Part shown: piece by piece, positions 25,371 through 32,179 of the stretch
Layout of the letters: each line of letters starts with the position of its first letter
How positions within the stretch are numbered: the first letter of the stretch is position 1
Source of the DNA: Flavilitoribacter nigricans DSM 23189 = NBRC 102662
GTDB lineage: Bacteria; Bacteroidota; Bacteroidia; Chitinophagales; Saprospiraceae
Length of the DNA stretch: 64,000 bases
Reading direction: 5' to 3'
Assembly (NCBI RefSeq): GCF_002646595.1
Contig: NZ_PDUD01000011.1
Span: 202,561 to 266,560, forward strand
The notes under the pieces: model-generated
What the model saw: only the letters and a program-made list of their open reading frames with translations
Databases searched by the model: none
What the model was told of the DNA's origin: nothing
Made by a program: the position numbers and the translations under genes

Positions 25371-26105
25371 CTACAGGGCACTGATCCGCCGGATTACCTG
25401 AAACAGCCGGGTATATTCATTAACCTCCTCCAGGAACGGATCGTATTCCAGGTGGTTGGCGGAGATCATCTTCAGATGGGTCGTACGCCCTTTGTTGTTG
25501 ATCACCCGTTGTACGTACTTCACCCAGAGAGAACCATTACTTTTTACGGCATAGATCTTGTTATCCCGTAATTCTCCGACACCGTCGATCTCCCGGCAGA
25601 TAACGATATCACTATCCTGGATCACGGGTTCCATACTATTCCCTTTGATCGGGAAGGCAACCAAACCGTTGCCGCTCAGGCCGGGAATATTGAAGAAATC
25701 GAGATCCTCCCGGGCGAAACTGCCCACATCAACGGCGCTACCGGCAAAAGCCTCGGTAGTGGTGAAAAGAATGTTGGGAGCGGGCATATCGCTTTCTTCG
25801 ATAATGGGAGGCTCGGGGAGTTCCATTCCGAAAGGTGTGCCTTCTCCGTCGATCAGATAGGATTCATTGACGCCGTATTCCCGACAGATGATGCGGGCCT
25901 GACGGTAATCGATACAGCGTTTATCATCTTCATTCAGATAAGCCCGAACGATATGACCATAAGCGCGGTTGCCCAGGATCTTTTTGGCAAAATCTCCGAG
26001 GCCCTTGCCGTTGCGATCGTTTTTGATAATGTCGCCGCGATCCTCCAGCAGTTTGAATACCTTTATAAAGCGCCTATTGAGCTGAATCCGGTCCTCTCTG
26101 ATCAT
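25371..26105 (-). CDS. S24-family self-cleaving transcriptional repressor
   Basis: The 244-residue protein has an N-terminal helix-turn-helix region (about 8-90, ending in NESYLIDGEGTPFG as in XRE-type repressors) and a C-terminal S24/LexA-like peptidase domain. The expected catalytic pair is present: Ser157 in KGNSMEP and Lys196 in SLWVKYV. A candidate cleavage bond Ala121-Gly122 (EAFAGSAV) sits at the right distance. Such proteins cleave themselves when RecA is activated and so release their targets. No umuDC or phage genes are adjacent. Four evenly spaced AAACAAA half-sites cover its own promoter, suggesting autorepression. Confidence 0.9.
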   Translation of the reverse strand: MIREDRIQLNRRFIKVFKLLEDRGDIIKNDRNGKGLGDFAKKILGNRAYGHIVRAYLNEDDKRCIDYRQARIICREYGVNESYLIDGEGTPFGMELPEPPIIEESDMPAPNILFTTTEAFAGSAVDVGSFAREDLDFFNIPGLSGNGLVAFPIKGNSMEPVIQDSDIVICREIDGVGELRDNKIYAVKSNGSLWVKYVQRVINNKGRTTHLKMISANHLEYDPFLEEVNEYTRLFQVIRRISAL

Positions 26106-26126
26106 TGTTGTAATTTTATCTTATTT

Positions 26127-26182
26127 AAACAAAATTCAATCATTTGTTTCGCAATTTAAAACAAATTTATGGGGCAAACAAA
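26127..26182 (-). promoter_or_regulatory. Operator array and promoter of the S24 repressor
   Basis: AAACAAA half-sites start at 26127, 26159 and 26176 and the inverted TTTGTTT at 26143, so neighbouring sites are 16, 16 and 17 bp apart. They form AAACAAA-N9-TTTGTTT and TTTGTTT-N9-AAACAAA palindromes. The minus-strand -7 box TAAATTTG (26162-26169) lies inside the array, so a bound repressor would block RNA polymerase. Confidence 0.55.
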
Positions 26183-26384
26183 ATATTTTAAACTTTTTTT
26201 TAAATAGTTTTTTAATTCCATCAGGTTTGTTGGAATAGCAGGTTGGGCGTGAAGGATTTAGATCCTGTGATCCCATTTTCGGGAAGGCTCGGTTTGACGA
26301 GACGACGCGTTCAGCACTCCAAAACGACTGCCAGCGAGGACCAGAAAAACACCAACGGTAGTGCCGAACATTGAAAATTAATAA

Positions 26385-26575
26385 AGCTTGTTTTCACCGC
26401 GAAGGCCGCGAAGCCGCGAAGTTTTACAATGACTTCTTTCGAGAAAATTTGCTGAAGCAAATTTTTCGATCTTTTGCGACATTAACGGTTACGTACGCAA
26501 AGGTTAGTGGATTTGCCGTCGGCAAATTCACTAAAAAGCTTAGCGTCTTTCCGCCTCGCGGTAAATTTCAGTCAT
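26385..26575. repeat. MITE/REP-like structured repeat
   Basis: Three CCGCGAAG copies (26397, 26406, 26414) on the left face a related inverted sequence on the right (TTACCGCGAGG when read on the minus strand, about 26543-26563), giving imperfect terminal inverted repeats with AAGCTT just outside or inside each. Between them are two further hairpins: CGAGAAAATTTGC/GCAAATTTTTCG (26440-26468) and AGTGGATTTGCC/GGCAAATTCACT (26506-26532). Short open frames inside are not believed. It occupies most of the 573-bp gap between the S24 and GMC genes. Confidence 0.55.
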
Positions 26576-26678
26576 TTCTGGTTTTCGACTTTTAACAATC
26601 AATGTTACTCACCAGAGTTGGTATATTTTTAAAGCAAAACGTAATTCGGTTTTGCCTTTCAACTACCGTTCCGCAGTG

Positions 26679-28379
26679 TTATAAACGGCCGGCTTTCAGT
26701 TCCTTTACCGCATAATTTGCCGCTCTGGCCGTCAGGGCCATGTACGTCAGGGAAGGATTCTGGGTACCGGTGGAGGTCATGCAGGCGCCGTCCGTCACAA
26801 ACACATTGGGGCAGGCGTGCAACTGGTTCCAGCGGTTGAGCATGGAGGTAGCGGGATCGTGCCCCATCCGGACCCCGCCCATCTCGTGGATATCGAGCCC
26901 CGGCGCCTGCCCGCTATCGCCGGCGTGGATGTCCCGGCATCCCGATTTTTCGAGCATCTGCGTACTTTGTTCCAGAAAATCCTGCAGTAGTTTTTCATCG
27001 TTTTCCTGGTAGCCGACCGAAGTGATCAGCCGGGGAACACCCCATTCGTCGGTCTGGTCTTCGCTCAACCGAACGTGATTTTCCGCAATGGGGATCGTTT
27101 CGCCCTGCATCATCATGTAGATGCTCCATTCGCCCGGTTCGGAGATCTTCTTTTTGAAATCGGCCCCGATGCGGTGTTCTTTTTCGGGGCGACTCCAGGT
27201 TTTGCGGGTGGCCGTGTAGAAACACATATAGCCCCGCATGAAATCCATTTCCTGTCGCTGCACATTGCGGAAATTGGGCATCATGATGGCGGTGGGCCTG
27301 CGGCCGTAGTAATAGGAATCCGGCAGACCGTCCCAACTAGCCGTAACGGAACCCCGATAATTGTGGAAGGCTATGTATTTGCCCAGGATTCCGTGATCAT
27401 TCCCCAGTCCCTGCGGGAAGCGATCGGAAGTGGAATTGAGCAGGATCAGATTGGTATTCAGACAGGAGGCATTGACGAAGATGACGCGGGCGAAATACTC
27501 CGTCGTTTCGTGGGTCAGACGGTGTACGACCCGCACCCCGTTTGCCCGTCCTGAGTCTTCATCGTAAATGATGGAATGGACCACCGAGTCGGGCTGCACG
27601 GTTAAATTACCCGTTTTTTGAGCCCAGGGCAGGGTAGAGGAATTGGAACTGAAATAAGCTCCGAACGGACAACCCCGGTAGCAAAGATTCCGGGCCTGGC
27701 ACTGGCCGCGACCCTGCTGACTGTGGATTTCCCGGGGCTGCGTCAGGTGGGCGCAGCGGCCGATGACCGCCCGCCTATCCGGATAGTGCTCCTGGATGCG
27801 CTGCTGCAATTCTTTTTCCACATCATTCATTTCCCAGGCCGGCAGGAACTCGCCGTCCGGCAGGGCATCCAGCCCGTCTTTATTACCGCTGATGCCGACA
27901 AAATTTTCCACATGGCTGTACCAGGGAGCGATGTCAGGGTAGCGGATCGGCCAGTCTACGGCATAACCGTCCCGGGCGGGTCCGGCAAAATCGTATTCAC
28001 TCCAGCGCTGGGTTTGCCGCGCCCAGATCAGGGACTTTCCGCCTACCTGATAGCCACGGATCCAGTCAAAGGGTTTTTCCTGAATGTAGGGATGTTCCTG
28101 ATCCCTGACGAAAAAATGCTCGGTATCTTCCCGGTAGGCATAGCAGCGGGAGGTTACGGGACTTTCTTCCCGCATCTGGCGGGTGAGCTGGTTACGGTGT
28201 TCGAAATCCCAGGGATTATAGAGGGCAGTGGGGTAGTCTTCGACGTGTTTGACGTCCCGTCCCCGTTCCAGCACTAGGGTTTTCACACCCTGCTCGCAGA
28301 GTTCTTTGGCGGCCCAGCCTCCACTGATACCGGAGCCGATAACGATAGCGTCGAAAGTATGATCATTCTGTTGGGTCAT
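26679..28379 (-). CDS. GMC-family FAD dehydrogenase with iron-sulfur cysteine motif
   Basis: The 566-residue flavoprotein starts with FAD-binding IVIGSGISGGWAAKELCEQG and ends with the GMC signature: catalytic His in HEMGGVRMGHDP and Asn in GTQNPSLTYMALTARAA. Cysteines 227, 233 and 237 (CQARNLCYRGCP) have the C-x5-C-x3-C-P spacing of the 3Fe-4S site in bacterial FAD-glucose dehydrogenase, so it is likely an electron-passing dehydrogenase rather than an oxidase. It lies 38 bp after the gluconate 2-dehydrogenase subunit 3 gene in one operon. The substrate is probably a sugar or sugar acid; no cytochrome c subunit is visible. Confidence 0.9.
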   Translation of the reverse strand: MTQQNDHTFDAIVIGSGISGGWAAKELCEQGVKTLVLERGRDVKHVEDYPTALYNPWDFEHRNQLTRQMREESPVTSRCYAYREDTEHFFVRDQEHPYIQEKPFDWIRGYQVGGKSLIWARQTQRWSEYDFAGPARDGYAVDWPIRYPDIAPWYSHVENFVGISGNKDGLDALPDGEFLPAWEMNDVEKELQQRIQEHYPDRRAVIGRCAHLTQPREIHSQQGRGQCQARNLCYRGCPFGAYFSSNSSTLPWAQKTGNLTVQPDSVVHSIIYDEDSGRANGVRVVHRLTHETTEYFARVIFVNASCLNTNLILLNSTSDRFPQGLGNDHGILGKYIAFHNYRGSVTASWDGLPDSYYYGRRPTAIMMPNFRNVQRQEMDFMRGYMCFYTATRKTWSRPEKEHRIGADFKKKISEPGEWSIYMMMQGETIPIAENHVRLSEDQTDEWGVPRLITSVGYQENDEKLLQDFLEQSTQMLEKSGCRDIHAGDSGQAPGLDIHEMGGVRMGHDPATSMLNRWNQLHACPNVFVTDGACMTSTGTQNPSLTYMALTARAANYAVKELKAGRL

Positions 28380-28417
28380 GGATCAATGTTTTGGTGCCGA
28401 CTCCGGGCCGGCGTAAG

Positions 28418-28978
28418 TCAAAGTGCCCAGGCTTTATCGCCGGCTTCGTAGGGAATGGAACCATCATATTTTCCCGGTACGGGAACGTATCGCAACGCCT
28501 GGGTAGCACCGGCTTCGGAGGTGAAATACCCCAGCAGGGTCAGGCCTTTCAGCAGTGAAAAATAATGAGGACCGCCGGCGGGTTGCTGTTCTTCGGCCTC
28601 CATATCCAGCTTTACCAGCAGTTCGTGACGTTGATCGGGAGATAATGCTAAAAATGATCTTCCGCCCGCTTCCCGGCTCCGCTGATCCAGTATAGCCAAT
28701 CCGCTGCGCAAAACCTCCTGTGCACTTACCTCCAGACAGTCGCCTACGTAGCGATCCATAAACGGACCAATGCCGGCCGCTTTGGCTCCCGGTGAATCCG
28801 GCGTGTCCGGCAGAATGGTATCCGCTACCTCTTCGACTACCTGAAGTTCATCCGGCGTAAAAAAAATGAGTTGATCCGGCGTGGCCGCCTCTTTACAAGC
28901 GGTTAGCCAGGTGGGAAGGCCGGCCATCGTCCCTCCGGCAATGGCCATCAACAAACCTGTGGCGTCTCTTCGGTTCAT
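28418..28978 (-). CDS. Gluconate 2-dehydrogenase subunit 3-like protein
   Basis: The 186-residue partner of the GMC dehydrogenase has an N-terminal NRRDA followed by a hydrophobic stretch (ATGLLMAIAGGTMAGLP), a twin-arginine-like signal with a single RR, and a cysteine (TACKE) that could be a lipobox. The mature part (about 38-175: FTPDELQVVEEVADTILPDT, GIGPFMDRYV, LLKGLTLLGYFTSEAG) is the subunit 3 fold. In sugar dehydrogenase complexes this small subunit helps export and maturation of the catalytic subunit. The first gene of the pair, it sits 38 bp ahead of the GMC gene. Confidence 0.9.
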   Translation of the reverse strand: MNRRDATGLLMAIAGGTMAGLPTWLTACKEAATPDQLIFFTPDELQVVEEVADTILPDTPDSPGAKAAGIGPFMDRYVGDCLEVSAQEVLRSGLAILDQRSREAGGRSFLALSPDQRHELLVKLDMEAEEQQPAGGPHYFSLLKGLTLLGYFTSEAGATQALRYVPVPGKYDGSIPYEAGDKAWAL

Positions 28979-29104
28979 AGCGGTACAGATTTTAATAAAT
29001 TGTCTTTACTCCCGGAGAAGGACAACGTTCATCCGGGCGCAGGTCGAAAAATACAAAACTTCCGCTTAGCTCCACGCCGAATTCAAATCCATCAACTCTT
29101 TTTG

Positions 29105-29112
29105 TATCTTTC
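29105..29112 (+). promoter_or_regulatory. Candidate -7 box of the penicillin acylase gene
   Basis: TATCTTTC differs from the Bacteroidota TAnnTTTG box only in the last base and lies 32 bp before the preferred ATG, which supports the shorter gene model. Confidence 0.35.
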
Positions 29113-29143
29113 CCAACAGCAGTATCCATTAAAAATTTCCGGT

Positions 29144-31288
29144 ATGATCTTATCCATGAAAGTAAGCAGACGATCTGCTTGCCAATCCCTTATTTGCGGA
29201 GTCATTTTGCTGATTTTTGGCTGTCTGACGCCCTCTGTCTTAAGCGGCCAGTCTGCGGATGAACTGGCCAAACAGGTCCAGATACGCCGCACCCAGTACG
29301 GCGTGCCGCACATTCTGGCACCGAGTCTGCGGGGTGCCGCGTTTGGCCTGGCTTACTGTGAGCTGGAAGATTACGGAGAGCGGGTGATCCGCCCACTGGT
29401 CTCCGCCCGGGGTGATCTGGCCGTACTGGACGGTTATGCGGCCATCGAAAGTGATCTCATCAATCAGCAGGGTTACGAAAGGGCCGCGGCCACTTATCAT
29501 CTGCTCGACCACGAAACCCGGGAGATGATGGAAGGTTTTGCCCAGGGAATCAACTTTTACCTGCGGCAATATCCCGATGCCTTCCCGGTTTACAAAGACT
29601 GGACTTTTACCGGGTACGATGTAGCGGCTCTGACCACGGGCGTGGTCACGGAGGCGAACGGCCGTCGCTTTGTGGAACGATTGAAACGGGAAAAAGCCGA
29701 ACGGGAATTACAGCTCACGGAGGCCGGCTCCAATTCCTGGGCATTTGCCCCCTCCCGTACTGCCTCCGGTAAGGCCATTCTGGTACGCAATCCTCACCTT
29801 TCCTGGTCGGCAGGCTATTATGAAGCCCAGCTTACCGTGCCGGGGCAGCTCAACTTTTACGGCGATTTTCGGATCGGAGGGGTATTTGCCATCATTGGTG
29901 GTTTTAGCGAATATCTGGGTTGGTCCACCACGAATAACCACCCGGATCTGGACGAGATTTACGCCCTGGAAGCCGATCCTGAACGTGCCGACCACTATCT
30001 GATCGATGGCCTTTCCCTGCCACTGGAGAGAAAAATGGTGCGTGCGGAATTTAAGAACGGCCAGGCCCTGGCCTACGAAACCCGGGAATTCCTGTTCACC
30101 CCCTACGGCCCCGTTATCCACCGGGAAGACGGAAAGATCTACATCCTGAAAGCAGCCGGAGACGGGGAATACCGGCGCGGGCAGCAATTCACCCGCATGT
30201 TGCTGGCCCGCAATCTGGAAGAATGGAAAGCAGCCATGCGGATGCAGGCCATCACCGCTTCCAATTATATGTACGCCGATGCCGAGGGCAATATTTTCTA
30301 CGTTTGGAACGCCATGACCCCGGAGTTGCCGGTAGCGTCCGGTGGGGATACGGCTGCCGTAGCGGTACAGCGATCCGCCCAGATCTGGAGTAAGATCGTT
30401 CCGTTCGATGATCTGCCCCAGCTGCATAATCCCAAAGGAGGTTATCTGCATAATGAAAACGATCCGTTCCATTTTACCAATCTGCAGGAGATCCTGCGGC
30501 CGGACCAGTTTCCCGCACATTTTCCCCAACCCCGTCTGCGTCAGCGCAGTCAGCACAGTCTGCAACTGATCGACAACGAGGATAAGCTGAGTCTGGAAGA
30601 GGTGGTCAAGCGCAAACACAGCATGCGGATGCTACTGGCCGACCAACTGAAAGACGACCTCATCCGGGCCGTGCGGGCTGCAAAACCGAAACGGGAGATC
30701 CGGCAGGCCATCGATCATCTGGAAGCCTGGGACAATAGTGTAGCCGCTGAAAGCCGGGGCGGTGTGCTGTTTGAAAGCTGGTTCGTCAATTACGCCCGGC
30801 AGATGAAAGAACGCGAACTCTACGCCACGCCCTGGTCATTCGACGATCCGATGGCCACCCCGCGCGGTCTGGCGGATCCGGCCACGGCTGTCACCGCTTT
30901 TGGCGCTGCGGTAGATTCGCTGAAAGCGGCCTACGGACAGTGGGATCTGGCCTGGGGCGATGTGCACCGCCTGCGTCTGGGCGATGTGGACCTGCCGGTT
31001 GGCGGCGGCCCCGGTGGTCTGGGATGTTTCCGCGTACTGTGGTTCAACGAGGATAAGGACGGAAAAATGCGCGTGCGGGGCGGCGACGGCTGGCAACTGG
31101 CCGTGGAGTTCAGTGATCCACCGCGTGCCTATTCCATACTGGCTTACGGACAGACCAATAACGAAGATTCACCGCACCATACCGAGCAGGCGGAAATGTT
31201 TGCCCGAAATCAGATGAAAAAGGTGGCCTATACGGAAGAAGATATCCAAAGTAAGCTGCTGCGGGCGTACCATCCCGGAGAGGAGTAA
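29144..31288 (+). CDS. Penicillin acylase-family N-terminal nucleophile hydrolase
   Basis: The roughly 714-residue exported protein has a hydrophobic signal (about 12-35). An alpha-chain region begins VQIRRTQYGVPHILA, and the autocatalytic site AGSNSWAF places the nucleophile Ser at about residue 196. The beta chain follows (SRTASGKAILVRNPHLSW; GFSEYLGWSTTNNHPD; GFxR-type ending). The family cleaves amide bonds such as those of beta-lactams, acyl-homoserine lactones or other N-acyl compounds; the substrate here is unknown. An in-frame start 144 bp upstream is rejected because a TATCTTTC promoter-like box lies at 29105-29112. A third candidate ATG is at 29156. Confidence 0.9.
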   Translation: MILSMKVSRRSACQSLICGVILLIFGCLTPSVLSGQSADELAKQVQIRRTQYGVPHILAPSLRGAAFGLAYCELEDYGERVIRPLVSARGDLAVLDGYAAIESDLINQQGYERAAATYHLLDHETREMMEGFAQGINFYLRQYPDAFPVYKDWTFTGYDVAALTTGVVTEANGRRFVERLKREKAERELQLTEAGSNSWAFAPSRTASGKAILVRNPHLSWSAGYYEAQLTVPGQLNFYGDFRIGGVFAIIGGFSEYLGWSTTNNHPDLDEIYALEADPERADHYLIDGLSLPLERKMVRAEFKNGQALAYETREFLFTPYGPVIHREDGKIYILKAAGDGEYRRGQQFTRMLLARNLEEWKAAMRMQAITASNYMYADAEGNIFYVWNAMTPELPVASGGDTAAVAVQRSAQIWSKIVPFDDLPQLHNPKGGYLHNENDPFHFTNLQEILRPDQFPAHFPQPRLRQRSQHSLQLIDNEDKLSLEEVVKRKHSMRMLLADQLKDDLIRAVRAAKPKREIRQAIDHLEAWDNSVAAESRGGVLFESWFVNYARQMKERELYATPWSFDDPMATPRGLADPATAVTAFGAAVDSLKAAYGQWDLAWGDVHRLRLGDVDLPVGGGPGGLGCFRVLWFNEDKDGKMRVRGGDGWQLAVEFSDPPRAYSILAYGQTNNEDSPHHTEQAEMFARNQMKKVAYTEEDIQSKLLRAYHPGEE

Positions 31289-31291
31289 GCT

Positions 31292-31331
31292 GCCGGAAGA
31301 GCCGTGGGTATTCACGAATATTTCCTCCGGC
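31292..31331. terminator. Hairpin between penicillin acylase and LytTR genes
   Basis: GCCGGA...TCCGGC closes an outer stem around an inner TATTC-ACG-AATAT stem, in the 43-bp gap between two convergent stops. It probably ends both transcripts. Confidence 0.45.
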
Positions 31332-32078
31332 TCACTGGACTTCCCGCAATCGTTCCAGCACATATTCGCGGCGGTGCCGGGATACGCTCAGCCGCGTACC
31401 GTCCCGCAATTTCAGATAGCCGCCTTCCTGTTTGTAATAGGCCGCGATACAACGGATCTGTACGAGGTGAGACTGGTGGATCCGAACGAAACCCGCCGCC
31501 GAGAGCAGCTCTTCGTATTCCCGCAGGGTTTTAGCTACCGTAATTTTCCGGTCGGGCAGCAGGATATGGGTGTAGTTGCCGTCTCCCTGGCATCGGATGA
31601 TGTCCCGGATAAGAATGAATTCAATCTTATCCTTCTGGGGAATAGCGAGGCGTTTTTCTTCCGGTTCGGCCTCCAGGTTGTGGAGCAGTTCTCGCAGGCG
31701 GCTGTTTTCTTCGTGTTCCTGTTGCCGGGCTTTAACTTTGCCGATCGCTCCGGTGAGGTCTTCCGCCTGGATGGGTTTCAGCAGGTAATCAATGGCACTG
31801 TGGCGAATAGCCTGAATGGCGTAGTGATCGTAGGCGGTAATAAAGATAAGGTGGAAATCGGTGGCCGGTAGTTGGGTGAGCCAGTCAAAAGCGCTGCCAT
31901 CTTTTAATTCCACATCCAGCAAAGCCAGGTCGAACGACCGGCCGACGGCACAGCGCAAACCATCGGCAACCGAAGTAGCGGTACCCACCACCTCAACGTT
32001 GGGGCAGTACTCGGCCAATAAATCCTGCAAGTACGCCAGGTTATTCGCTTCGTCTTCGAGAATGATGGTTTTGAGCAT
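31332..32078 (-). CDS. LytTR-family response regulator
   Basis: The 248-residue protein has a receiver domain (1-120) with phospho-acceptor Asp55 in ALLDVELKDG, the conserved Thr in FITAYDHYAIQAI and Lys in YLLKPI. A LytTR DNA-binding domain (about 145-245; DIIRCQGDGNYTHILL, FVRIHQSHLVQI, LRDGTRLSVSRHRREYVLE) follows. It is the partner of the sensor kinase 101 bp upstream on the same strand. LytTR proteins bind paired direct repeats about two helical turns apart. A repeat of that kind lies near 3.1 kb in this window, but a link is only a guess. Confidence 0.95.
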   Translation of the reverse strand: MLKTIILEDEANNLAYLQDLLAEYCPNVEVVGTATSVADGLRCAVGRSFDLALLDVELKDGSAFDWLTQLPATDFHLIFITAYDHYAIQAIRHSAIDYLLKPIQAEDLTGAIGKVKARQQEHEENSRLRELLHNLEAEPEEKRLAIPQKDKIEFILIRDIIRCQGDGNYTHILLPDRKITVAKTLREYEELLSAAGFVRIHQSHLVQIRCIAAYYKQEGGYLKLRDGTRLSVSRHRREYVLERLREVQ

Positions 32079-32179
32079 AAGTGAATTTGATGAAATGATT
32101 GCTCCGGTAGCTTTCTTAAATCGGCTGAAAAGTAACGCATAATCGCCGAAACCATTTCAGGTATTCCGATCTTTTGCGG

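Noticed and set aside
26371..26595. A 74-codon frame across the CCGCGAAG repeat
   Set aside because: It simply reads through the repeat and its hairpins; such frames recur wherever this type of repeat is found.
29000..29143. Longer N-terminus for the penicillin acylase
   Set aside because: The extra residues are basic and lie upstream of a promoter-like box, and the signal peptide begins only after the later ATG.
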